This document shows positions 9,701-18,000 of a stretch of 64,000 nt of DNA, piece by piece. A program made the position numbers and the translations under genes. The notes beneath the pieces were generated by a model. It had not been told where the DNA came from. It saw nothing but the letters and a program-made list of their open reading frames with translations, and searched no databases. The DNA is from Saccharothrix australiensis (GTDB taxonomy: Bacteria; Actinomycetota; Actinomycetes; Mycobacteriales; Pseudonocardiaceae): the NCBI RefSeq assembly GCF_003634935.1, contig NZ_RBXO01000001.1, forward strand, positions 2,877,501 to 2,941,500. The letters run 5' to 3'. Positions within the stretch are counted from its first letter, which is position 1. Every line of letters starts with the position of its first letter.

Positions 9701-9993
9701 GCTTACCCGAGCTGGAATCGATGAACATCGACAGCGACCGGCTGGCCGAGATCTCGCCACTGCGCCAACTGCCGAAGCTCGCCACCCTCGATCTGGACTG
9801 TCCGGGGACCACCGACTTGGCGCCGCTCACGGGAATTCCGTCCTTGCGCACGCTCTACCTCCGCAGGAGGATGTCAGGAGTCGACCTCTCGCCATTGGCC
9901 GGGTGCGAAATGCTGATCTACTTGGACGACCGGGCTGAAGCCAGGAAATGGCGCCCCAAGGTGGGGCGCAAGGTGAAGCTCCGCTCGATCTGA
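6718..9993 (+). CDS. NACHT-domain NTPase with C-terminal leucine-rich repeats (NLR-like)
   Basis: A 1,091-residue protein. The ATG at 6718 is preferred because upstream in-frame sequence is not protein-like. Order of domains: an all-helical N-terminal region of about 250 residues, then the NACHT ATPase with Walker A GDAGSGKTT (K294) and Walker B LLLVDGVDELP (D372), a sensor-like VVVTSRPHAAA and a helical winged region ending FVHRTFQEYLTAREA. A helical spacer and degenerate leucine-rich repeats follow (for example LTRLVIW, LTNLTSLVVS, LEELWLYDC, LPKLATLDLDC). This is the bacterial NLR architecture; several such proteins are anti-phage sensors that oligomerise on recognition. The effector is not obvious, so the helical N-terminus is the candidate. 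It is transcribed alone. Confidence 0.85.
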   Translation: MVDALRLAKVVVESLVRRLLADRQRRDERSRPLSELINVSLVDDYQRRKLRREIEAMRDAVAQRLDSFSGQEWNGLAEGDRNAALAAVVDAFESADLSDAAFLAADADPLRLARDIRATVPALPAEAGLSGPASAYYDRLLDECCTVHAQLTVHLSAFTSRGLVELLGRASSLSAKVEQVLHRLPLRALDAPTGSDHDAEFLDRYLAHISATLDTVELFGLDVRGYRPANTLSVAYISLTASLETGRSRERRDHSWRRGDRPDEAPKEEAGVRVEHVLSGARRILLRGDAGSGKTTLLHWLAVNAARGAFKAELRDWNGLTPFLVKLRGYAGRTLPAPERLLDGVADPLAGLMPPGWAHRRLGEGRALLLVDGVDELPADDRRAARDWVRQLLHAYPDNRVVVTSRPHAAAARWLGAENFESAALDRMHATDVRNLIAHWHEAIRDADGLPCDPEELQGYERALLAHLDASPHLQGLAANPLLCAMLCALNLDRHSALPLDRMGVYAAALDMLLERRDVERRVPSYAGTQLKVRDKIDLLQYLAWRLSVNSRTQMSREDAIRRLSERLAAMPLQAADPEAVLDHLLHRSGVVREPVVDRIDFVHRTFQEYLTAREAAEQGDVGLLVGHAHLDTWRETIIMAAGHGNRPTRHELLTGLLRRAEAEPRNSRGLRLLAAACLETVGSLDGDLRARVEGCLVELIPPRRSEEARSLASAGPALLRHAPHDLSGLSERASRSMVESVALLGSPQALQLLSRYASDRRHAVREQLFKLCGYFHPQDYAEQVLSRMEGFFEEPWITSLPQLRAARCLADLTKISHLQLTGVGDLSADLADLPPVSGMWLSGEIDDISELVKHAGTLTRLVIWSQAPIRSLTPLSHLTNLTSLVVSHPGGIDDLRHLERMPALEELWLYDCRRVDDFSPLLGLTRLRRLRLETPVQPRVWGLLPELPALTRLDLLGSAPPPDGLAGVVATVPGLTELSLMGADWVEDIDAVVGLPELESMNIDSDRLAEISPLRQLPKLATLDLDCPGTTDLAPLTGIPSLRTLYLRRRMSGVDLSPLAGCEMLIYLDDRAEARKWRPKVGRKVKLRSI

Positions 9994-10075
9994 CGCCGCA
10001 GTGCACCTGAGAGGCGCCCCACGACCCGGCGCACGATGGCGTGCGTTTGCCCGGTCCGACGCCGGGTAGCCGACC

Positions 10076-10408
10076 GTGGTGACCAGTGAACTGCCGATTC
10101 CCGATTTCGACCAGCTCCCGCTGGGGGACCTGCGCCACCGCATCCGGTCCCTCGGGGAGGACGAACTCCGCCGCGTGAGGGACCACGAGGCCGCGCACGG
10201 CAACCGCGCACCCGTCTTGCAGGTGGTCGACGCCAGGCTGAAGGAACTCGCCGACGGCGCCGAACCGTCGGGCGGCGACCAGCGCAACACTCCTCCGGTC
10301 AGCGGCGCGCACACCGAGCCCCCGATCTCGCCGCAGCACTCCCCGGACGACAACACACCGCTGCGCCACGGCGTCGCCGGGCAGACGCCCGCACGAGGAC
10401 GCGACTGA
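10076..10408 (+). CDS. Conserved actinobacterial protein, function unknown
   Basis: A 110-residue product starting at tandem GTG codons (10076). The N-terminal half carries PDFDQLPLGDLRHRIRSLGE and RDHEAAHGNRAPVLQVVDAR, a short helical motif seen in many actinomycete proteins (DUF8129-like, from memory). The C-terminal 40 residues are Pro/Gly/Asn-rich and look disordered. It lies between the NACHT gene and the stress-protein remnants, and no function can be assigned. Confidence 0.6.
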   Translation: MVTSELPIPDFDQLPLGDLRHRIRSLGEDELRRVRDHEAAHGNRAPVLQVVDARLKELADGAEPSGGDQRNTPPVSGAHTEPPISPQHSPDDNTPLRHGVAGQTPARGRD

Positions 10409-10498
10409 TCCGGCCGCCCGCGAACACCACCCCGCCGAGTCCAAACCGAAGACCTTTCGGGTGATGTGACCGTTACGGCGTCACACGGCTCACGGCGG

Positions 10499-10903
10499 TC
10501 ACGGTCCGGGTTCGCGTGCGGTCGACCAGGAGATCGGTGCTGTCGGCGAACTGGTCGACGGCCCCGATGAGCGGGGGATCGCGAAGGTCGGGATCGGTGA
10601 TGCCGGCCACGAGTGCCTGGCTGAACCGGGAGCGGCGGGGCCGCGCACCGGCAGCCGGACGACCTCGGGCAGCTCCGACCGCCCCGCCGAGGCGGTGGCC
10701 GGCGCTTCCTCGATCAGCTCCGCCGAGCGGGCGCGGGCCTGCTGCTGGGTCGTCATCGTCCAGGCGGCCAGCGGCTCGTAGGCGTAGGCGTTGACCACGT
10801 GCGGCGGGGCCCGTCGTAGTACCGCCTCGTCCATCGCCCACCCCAACCCGCGTTCACCCGCAGGGGTGCCGTCGACGCCGACCACGATCGGATTCGTGCT
10901 CAT
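10499..10903 (-). pseudogene. Universal stress protein, truncated by frameshift
   Basis: From ATG 10903 the product starts MSTNPIVVGVDGTPAGERGL and GWAMDEAVLRR, a typical USP N-terminus with the VVGVDG nucleotide-binding strand. After about 90 residues the frame becomes Pro/Ser-rich and lacks the Gx2Gx9G(S/T) ATP-binding segment. The other frame over the same DNA (ending at 10473) reads QALVAGITDPDLRDPPLIGA and is unrelated to USPs. I infer a deletion joining a USP start to part of another gene. Confidence 0.55.
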
Positions 10904-10925
10904 GGCTCCGCCTCGTCGAACCCGA

Positions 10926-11080
10926 TGAAGACCTCCGACGCGCCGCCGGAGGGTGCCCGCGCTGGAGAACAACAGCGCCCGTGCGCCGGTGTCCAGCCAG
11001 TGCACCTCATAGGGCGGTGCGCCATCGGGGTGACGCGGCTGCTCCACCAGTCGCGCGCCCGACGGCGATCCAGCCGCCCA
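10926..11080 (-). pseudogene. DUF1918 remnant
   Basis: The minus strand reads RHPDGAPPYEVHWLDTGARA followed by LLFSS, matching the second half of DUF1918 (SH3-like) proteins. The first half is visible only in a different frame (VGGWIAVGRATGG). DUF1918 genes often sit beside universal stress genes, which fits the location. No complete frame exists. Confidence 0.45.
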
Positions 11081-11089
11081 CCCTCGCCG

Positions 11090-11962
11090 TCACGGCCGGC
11101 CCCGCCGGGGCCGGACCACCGCCAGCGGGCACGGGGCGTGGTAGACCAGGGCCTGGCTGGTGGAGCCCAGCAGCACCCCGCCGAAGCCGCCGTGGCCGTG
11201 GCTGCCCACGACCAGCAGCCGGGCGCCGTCGGCGGCGGCGAGCAGGGCGCGCACGGGGCGGTCGCGCACCACGACCCGGTCGACCCGCACGTCGGGGTAC
11301 TTCTCCTGCCAACCGGCCAGGCGTTCGGCGAGGACGCGCCGCTGCTCGTCCTCGACCCGCGACCAGTCCACGGTGAAGCGGGAACCGTAGGCGCTGTCGA
11401 CCGGGAAGTCCGTCCACGCGAGCACCGCGGTCAGCGGGGCGTCGCGCAGGGACGCCTCCTCGAAGGCGAACGCCACGGCCTGCTCGCTGACCGGCGAGCC
11501 GTCCACCCCGACCACCACCGGGCCGTCCGCCGCCGGCCGGCGGACCACGACCACCGGGCAGCCGCCGTGCGCGCAGACCGCGACCGCCACCGAGCCGACC
11601 AGCAGCCCGGAGAACCCGCCCAGCCCCTGCGAGCCGAGCACGACCATCCGGGCTCGCCGGCTCTCGGCGACGAGCGCGGCAGCGGGCCGGTCGACCACGA
11701 CCGCCGTCCCGACCTCGACCCCGGGCACGGCGGCGCGGGCGGCCTCGGCGGCCTCCTCCAGCCACTGCCACCCCTGCTGCTCGAACGCCTGCCGCACCTC
11801 GGCACCGGAGACCACCAGCTCCGGGTAGCCCTGGGCGGGCAGCCGGTAGGCGTGCACGAGCCGGAGCGGCACGCGGAGCCGGGCGGCTTCCCCGGCGGCC
11901 CACGCCACGGCCGTCACCGCCGACGCCGAACCGTCCACTCCGACCACGATCGGGGCACTCAT
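11090..11962 (-). CDS. Tandem universal stress protein
   Basis: A 290-residue protein, ATG 11962, with two USP domains. Domain 1 starts MSAPIVVGVDGSASAVTAV and carries GSQGLGGFSGLLVGSVAVAV. Domain 2 starts VVVGVDGSPVSEQAVAFAF and carries GSHGHGGFGGVLLGSTSQAL. Both have the G-x2-G-x9-G-S pattern of ATP-binding USPs. Two-domain USPs in actinobacteria are generally dormancy or hypoxia responsive. Upstream are fragments of a second USP and of DUF1918, so this may be the survivor of a once larger stress cluster. Confidence 0.88.
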   Translation of the reverse strand: MSAPIVVGVDGSASAVTAVAWAAGEAARLRVPLRLVHAYRLPAQGYPELVVSGAEVRQAFEQQGWQWLEEAAEAARAAVPGVEVGTAVVVDRPAAALVAESRRARMVVLGSQGLGGFSGLLVGSVAVAVCAHGGCPVVVVRRPAADGPVVVGVDGSPVSEQAVAFAFEEASLRDAPLTAVLAWTDFPVDSAYGSRFTVDWSRVEDEQRRVLAERLAGWQEKYPDVRVDRVVVRDRPVRALLAAADGARLLVVGSHGHGGFGGVLLGSTSQALVYHAPCPLAVVRPRRGRP

Positions 11963-12226
11963 CACGGGTTCCTCTCCGAGTTCGGATACGGCGTCATCAG
12001 AGGGCCGTACGCCGGTGCCCGCCCGGCGAACCGGGCTGGTCACGACGTCCCGAGCCCTCACGGCGCGCCTCCTTCACCGCCGACGCTAGGCAGCCACCCG
12101 GCCCTGCGACGCGGTCCTTGGCCCCCACCGACCAGGGACCTGCGGCCGTGGACCCGGCCGGCGGCGGCGCAGGCGGCGGCCCCGTGTTCGACCACCGCGG
12201 CTTCGGGAGGGCGCCGGCGAGCGACG

Positions 12227-12608
12227 TCAGCTCTTCGGCGTCGACCGCGGACCCGGCGCCCACCAGTCGAGATCACCGAGCACCGCCGTCGTGGCCGGGA
12301 CGAGCAGGCAGCGGACGACGGTCGCGTCCACGGCGATCTCGCCCGTCCCCGGTGACCACGATGACCGTTCCGGAGGTGGGCGGGGTCTCCGGTGACGCGG
12401 TGAGGTCCCGCACGAGTTGGGCGTCGGTGCCCGGCAGGCTCACGTCGTCGTCCGTCGGCGTGCCGATCAGCCGTGCCGCCGTCACCAGCGCCAGGACCGG
12501 CAGCACCCAGGCGGTGATCACGAGGGACCGGTGGCGGGCGGACATCCGGCCCAGCGCCGCGACGGCCCGTGCCGCCCGGCCGTCCCTCACCACCCGGCCG
12601 TCCCTCAC
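12227..12608 (-). pseudogene. MMPL/RND transporter reduced to its two ends
   Basis: From 12608 the frame reads RMSARHRSLVITAWVLPVLA and TPTDDDVSLPGTDAQLVRDL, the N-terminal transmembrane helix and periplasmic start of an MMPL transporter. After VIVVTGDG a one-base shift gives EIAVDATVVRCLLVPATTAV and LGDLDWWAPG, the typical C-terminal end, stopping at 12227. About 600 residues between them are missing. A large internal deletion plus frameshift is the simplest reading. An IS stack abuts its 5' end. Confidence 0.6.
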
Positions 12609-12629
12609 CGCTGTCCAGGGTCGCTTCTA

Positions 12630-12644
12630 GGCGGTGTCCTGTAA
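12630..12644. mobile_element. Terminal fragment of the 36.5/57.5-kb IS5 element (IS-B)
   Basis: GGCGGTGTCCTGTAA at 12630-12644 is identical to the terminal inverted repeat of the IS elements at 36544 and 57528. Only this end is present. The next bases are the terminal repeat of a different IS (IS-A), so IS-A appears to sit inside the end of a lost IS-B copy. Confidence 0.7.
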
Positions 12645-13538
12645 GAGCTCCTAACAAAGTCGTCGGGCGTGGCGGTAGCAGATGATGCAGGTGGCGAGGC
12701 CGAGGAAGGCTTCGTGAATGTCGTCGCGGCGTTCCCAGCGGATGCGCAGGCGCTTCATGCCGTGGTACCAGGCGATCGTGCGCTCCACGACCCACCTGAC
12801 GGTGCCCAGGCTCGAGCCGTGGGGCTTGCCGCGTCGGGCGATGTGAGGGGTGATGCCCCTGGCGCGCAGACGGCTCCGGTACTTGTCGTGGTCGTAGCCG
12901 CGGTCTGCGTAGAGGGCCTTCGGACGTCGACGTGGGCGCCCGCGCCTGCCGCGCACGTGAGGCACCGCGTCCAGCAGCGGTTCCAGGCCGACGACGTCGT
13001 TGCGGTTGCCGCCGGCGAGCAGGACGGCGAGCGGGATGCCGCCGGCGTCGGTCAGGACGTGGTGCTTGGAGCCCGGTCGGGCACGGTCGACCGGGCCGGG
13101 CCCCCTTTTGGGCCGCGACGCGCGGCGCGGACGTGCGAGGTGTCGATCACCGCGCGGTCCCGGTCCAGCCTGCCCGCCGAGTGCAGCTCCGCGAGCAGCA
13201 CCTCGTGCAGCCGGGACCACACACCGGCCTCGTTCCAGTCACGCAGCCGCCGCCAGCAGGTCATACCCGAGCCGAAGCCCCGCTCCTGCGGCAGGAACTC
13301 CCACTGGATCCCGGTGTGCAGCACGAACAGAATCCCGCACAGCACCTGCCGGTCGGACACCCGTTTCCGGCCCGGGTTGCGGGTCCTGCGCGGCACCACC
13401 GGCAACAACGGTTCGATCCGCTCCCACAGATCGTCGGGGACGATCCACGGCGGCGACTCACCCCTCCTCACACCCCACCATGATCCACATCGTGTGAGTC
13501 GGCCTCCACCATGTTGATCATTTTGTTAGGAGCTCTTA
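12642..13538 (-). mobile_element. IS5-family element, 'IS-A', complete
   Basis: Bounded by 17-bp perfect inverted repeats (12642-12658 and 13522-13538, TAAGAGCTCCTAACAAA), giving an element of about 0.9 kb with one transposase on the minus strand. The outermost TA may be the target duplication. The left flank is the end of IS-B and the right flank is the stop-codon region of IS-C, so the two flanks come from different elements. Confidence 0.85.
12651..13471 (-). CDS. IS5-family transposase of IS-A, expressed by frameshift
   Basis: ORF1 (13471 to about 13052) starts MRRGESPPWIVPDDLWERIE and contains the DUF4096-like domain (GIQWEFLPQERGFGSG). ORF2 continues PKRGPGPVDRARPGSKHHVL, LYADRGYDHDKYRSRLRARG and a final RWVVERTIAWYHGMKRLRIR (DDE domain, D...D...E) to the TAG at 12651. 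The frame change occurs at an AAAAGGGGG run (complement of 13101-13109), the usual slippery site in this family. The product would be a full-length DDE transposase. Confidence 0.8.
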
Positions 13539-14433
13539 GCGGGTGGCTACCGCCCGGTGCTGCTTGAGCAGGTTGATGCCGCACTCGACGGCGTGGCGCT
13601 GCTTGTAGACGTCCCGGTCGATCGTCGGTGGCCGCCCGCCTTGGGAGCCTTTGGCCTTGCGGTGGGCGGCTTGGTCGCGGGGCTGGTCGATGGTCGCCTT
13701 GATCCCTCGGTGTCGCAGGTAGGCGCGGTTGGCCTGGGAGCTGTGGGCCTTGTCCGCCAGGACCCGGTCCGGTCGGGTTCGTGCCCGGCCGGGGCCGACG
13801 CGCGGCACCGGGATCCGCTCGATCACCGGGACGAACTGTGGGCCGTCACCCCGCTGCCCCGCGGTGCCAGCAGCGAACAACGGCCGCCGCCGTTGTTCGC
13901 GGGCCAGGTGCAGCTTGCTGGTCCAGCCGCCCCGCGACCGCCCCAACCCGTGATCGTCGGGTTCGGTCCCGCCGGTCGGGGTGTCGGGCGGTTCGACCTG
14001 CAGATCCCCCTTTTACGCGCACCGGCGGCATGCTGGTGCGCCCGCGTGATCGTGGAATCCACGCTCACGTCCCACACGATCGACCCGGCGGCATCGGCGC
14101 GGGCCCGCAACGCCGTCAGGATCGCCTGCCGGACCCCCGTCCACTGCCAACGTCGGAACAGCCCGTACACGGTGTCTGCCAGGGGCCGTAGTCGGGCGGG
14201 ACGTCACGCCACGGGGCACCGACACGCACCCGCCACCGGATACCGTCGACCAACTGCCGCTTGCTCCACTTCGGCGGACGGCCCGGCTTGGCACCGACGG
14301 GCAGCAACGGTTGCAGCACCGCCCACTGCGCGTCGGTCAGATCGGCCCGCCCCACTGCCGCTACGCCGGCCACCAGGTCTCCGGTACTGCGGTTGTGCTT
14401 GGTCGCTAAACCACTTACCGGAGACCTCGCCAT
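13536..14433 (-). pseudogene. IS-C transposase, copy 1 (three frames)
   Basis: Minus-strand frames: 14433-14116 (MARSPVSGLATKHNRSTGDL; ADLTDAQWAVLQPLLPVGAK), 14170-13823 (MYGLFRRWQWTGVRQAILTA) and 13946-13536 ([14 protein letters not shown] to [12 protein letters not shown]). The second junction lies at an AAAAGGGGG slippery run (complement of 14006-14014). The first (around DYGPWQT/VYGLF) looks like a two-base insertion, and copy 2 shares it, so the element may be inactive. The final TAA overlaps the IS-A end. Confidence 0.7.
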
Positions 14434-14482
14434 GTTCCGGCTACCGACACGCCGCCGGCCACCTCACCTTTGAAACACGACC
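13539..14482 (-). mobile_element. IS5-family element 'IS-C', copy 1, 3' end lost
   Basis: Compared with copy 2 (28843-29870), this copy has its 5' terminal repeat (TGAAACACGACC, ending 14482) and the whole transposase region. It stops at the transposase stop codon, where IS-A begins. The last ~80 bases and the 3' terminal repeat are missing. The translated frames are identical to those of copy 2. Confidence 0.85.
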
Positions 14483-14755
14483 TAGCCGAGGCCAGCGCGG
14501 TCGCATCAGTTGGCAGCACGAGAGATTCCTACGACAACGCCATGGCCGAGGCGTGCGATTCGATCTTCAAAGCCGGGTGTGGCCCGCAACAAAGACCCCT
14601 GGCGTGGCATGGACGACCTTGAGATCGCCGTTGCCGAGTACATCGACTGGTACAACCACCGCCGGCTACATGGCGCACTCGGCCTGATCCCGCCCGTGGA
14701 ACATGAGACCAAACATCACCACACAACCGGACCCGTCTCGTCATCGAGCGAGTGA
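14483..14755 (+). pseudogene. 3' half of an IS3-family transposase (orfB)
   Basis: Starting at TAGCCGAGG the plus strand reads AEASAVASVGSTRDSYDNAM and AEACDSIFKAG. After one frame change it continues RNKDPWRGMDDLEIAVAEYI and DWYNHRRLHGALGLIPP, the C-terminus of an IS3/IS150-type integrase (final catalytic Glu region). It abuts the 5' end of IS-C copy 1. The missing 5' half is at 29871-30287 on the other strand next to IS-C copy 2. Confidence 0.8.
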
Positions 14756-15030
14756 TCGCACCCTCCATCAAACCCGGTGCTGGACAGTCGCATCAGTGAC
14801 GCACCCCACAAATGCATGGAGTGATGTCTTCGCTGCACAACGGAGTCGCCAAGCTCCTTGAGGGCGTTCTGGTCGGCATCTATCGACGCGAAGAAGACTC
14901 GCGTTACATCTGATTTCCGGCGGTCGGCGGTGTAACCGGCATCACCCGAATGATGTATCGATCAGCCGTGCTGCGCCGTCCAGGATGCTCTGGGCGGTCC
15001 GAGCGGGTCGTCTTTTCACGGGGGGTTCAC
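14756..15030. other. Intergenic region upstream of the LamG gene
   Basis: No gene recognised. It probably contains the promoter of the LamG/RHS locus. Lower-GC patches (for example 14805-14870) are visible. Confidence 0.4.
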
Positions 15031-18000
15031 ATGGCTTTGGGTGGTTCTCGCGCGCGCAGACGTGGGTTGGGGGTGGTGCTGGCCGCCGTCCTCGGGTTCT
15101 CGGTAACGGCGGCGCCGGCCTCCGCCTTCGCGGCGCCCGACCCCGTGCCGACGGATGAGGCGGCTGCTTCGGCTGCGGCGCGTGCGCAGGGTCGGCCGGT
15201 CTTGGTGGAGTCGTTGACCAGTGAGGTCTCGGAGGTTCGGGCCAATCCGGATGGCTCGTTCACGATGACGCAGTCGCTTGAGCCGGAGCGGGTGCGGCGC
15301 GGCTCGGGTTGGGTTCCGGTCGACCTCACGCTCGTTCAGCGGCCGGAGGGCGGGATCGTGCCGGTCGCGACGCCGGTGGATGTGGAGTTGTCCGACGGTG
15401 GCTCGGTCGGGCGCGAGCCGTTGGCCGTGGTGGGCAAGGACGGTCGGGAAGTCGGCTTGGACTGGCAGGGCGACCTGCCGCGGCCGGTGCTGTCCGGCGA
15501 CACGGCCACCTACCCCGAGGTGTATCCGGGTGTGGACCTTGCGGTGCGGGTGACCGCGCGCGGGTTCAGCCAGGTGTTGGTGGTCAAGACGCCCGAGGCG
15601 GCGAAGAATCCTGCGCTGCGCAAGGTGACGTTCGGGTCGCACGCCAAGGGCGTCGAGGTCGTGGTCGCGCCGGGGCAGGGCAAGGCGCAGGCCCGTGTGG
15701 CGGCCACCCGCGCGGACGGCCTCCGGGTCACCGACCCCAAGGGCGAGCTGGTGTTCGGCGGCGACGCGTCGCGCATGTGGGACTCGACCGGCACGCGGTC
15801 CGGCGCGGCGGGGCCGGGTGATGCCGGGCGCGAGGCCGCGATGGGCGTGGAGGTCGGTGACGGCACGGTGGCCGTGGTGCCGGACGCGGACTTCCTGGCG
15901 TCGGCCGACCGGAAGTTCCCGGTCTACATCGACCCCGAGTACTGGTGGGCGGGCAACCGGAACCACCACGCCGTCGTGCAGACCATCGCGCCGGACGCGC
16001 ACAACTACGACTCCACGGCGGGTGTGCTCAACGACCTCAAAGCCGGTCGGGTTCTCGATGGGCAGTGGCTGACCTCGCGGTCGTTCATCGAGATGGACAC
16101 GTGGGGCGTGCGGTACAAGCAGGTCATCCGCTCCCAATTGCGCACCCGGGTCGCGCACTCCTACTCGTGCGGCGGCGGTGCGACCGAGTTGTGGTGGACG
16201 GACCGGATCAGTTGGCACACGACGTGGAACGCGCAGCCCTGGTGGAAGCAGTTGTTGGACAGCACGTCCGTGTCCAACAACGCGAGACACTGCCCATCCG
16301 GCGGTGGTGCGGACCTGGACGTGACGGCGGCCGTCCAAGGGGCGTCCAACGCGGGTGACGGTTCGGTGACGTTCGGTCTGCGCGCTCGCGACGAGAACGA
16401 TCAGGACAGCTGGCGGCGTTTCGACCTCAACCCGACGCTGGAAGTCGTCTACAACTCCTACCCCAACTCGCCGGTCGAACTGGGCATGGAGGGTGGCCTG
16501 CTGCCGTGCGTGTACGGCGACGGCCGGCCCTATGTGGCGACGACGACTCCCCGGTTGCGGGGCCGCGTTTCGGACCCGGACTCCGACGCGATCCTGACCG
16601 ACGTCGGCTTCGCGGTGCACCGGGGTCCGATCACCAACAGCTACTGGGTGGCCGGTCCGGTCGCGTACAACATCCCGTCCGGTTCGTTCGCCGAGGTGAC
16701 TGTGCCGGCCGAGGTTTTGCTGGAGGGAGAGGTCTACAACTGGTCCATGTACGCGGGGGACGGGAACGTCCGCAGCAACTGGGCCGGCAACTGCGAGTTC
16801 AAGGTCGACACGACGCCGCCGGTCGCGCCGGCCGTGGAATCCGCCTCGTACCCGTACGACCAGCCGGCCGGCGGCCTCGGGCGAACCGGGCAGTTCGAGC
16901 TGAAGCCGAACGGCGCCGACGACGTCCAGTACTACCTGTACTCGTTCACCGAGCAGCAGAACGACGACCCGCAGACACGGGTGAACGCAAACGGCGTCGG
17001 TGGCAGTGCGCTGATCCAGTGGACGCCTTCGCTGGAAGGCCCGCAGACGTTGTTCGTCCGGTCCGTCGATCGCGCGGGCAACCGTTCGGAGATCTACCGG
17101 TACAAGGTGTTCGTGCAGGCCGGTGCGTCGGGGCCGATCGCGCACTGGAAGCTCGACGGAAACCTGTCGGACGCGTCGGGCAACAACCGCCCGCTGCACG
17201 TGTTCAACCAGCCCGACCTGACCGCGCCCGGTTACCACATGGGCGGCGTCTCGTTCGACGGCGTGGACGACCGGATCTTCAGCGGGAAGCTCATCGACAC
17301 CACCAAGAGCTTTTCCGTCTCGGCGTGGGTCAAGCTCACCGAGCGCGGGCGCTGGGTGACGATGGTGAGCCAGGACGGCGCGCAGGTGAGCGGCTTCTTC
17401 CTGGGTGTGTCGGCGTCGGATGACCGCTGGTCGATGACCATGGCCTCGTCCGACAGTGGGCAGGCCGGCGTCTACCGCGCGTTGTCGCACAACCCACCGG
17501 TAGCCAACGAGTGGACGCACCTGGTCGGTACGTTCGACTCCGCCACCAAGCAGCTGACCCTGCACGTCAACGGTGTGCGCGAGGGCGTGACAACCGCGCA
17601 CGGTGGAGGATGGTTGGCCGACGGGAACTTCCTGGTGGGTCGCGCCAAGTGGAACGGCCAGCCGACGGACTTCTTCCCCGGTGCGGTGGACGAGGTGCGG
17701 GTGTACGACCGCGTGCTCCAGCCCGCCGAGGCCGCCGAACTGGCCAACCAGGCGTACCCGCGTGCGCATTACGCGTTGGACGAGGGCTCGGGGACCACCA
17801 CGAAGGACGTCGTGACGGGCGCCGACGCTACGTTCAGCGGCAACTCGTCGTGGTCGGTGGAGGAGTTCACGGCGGCCCGGTTCGCGGGCAACGCCGGTCC
17901 GACCATCGGAACGGTCCGCGCACCGCGCCCGAACTTCCGCACGGACCGGTCGTACACAGTCTCGGCGTGGGTGCGGCTGGACAGGCTCGACGAGTACGCC

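Noticed and set aside
12058..12795. 245-codon minus-strand open frame covering the MMPL remnant
   Set aside because: Ala/Arg/Pro-rich translation with no transporter motif; the MMPL signal lies in the other two frames.
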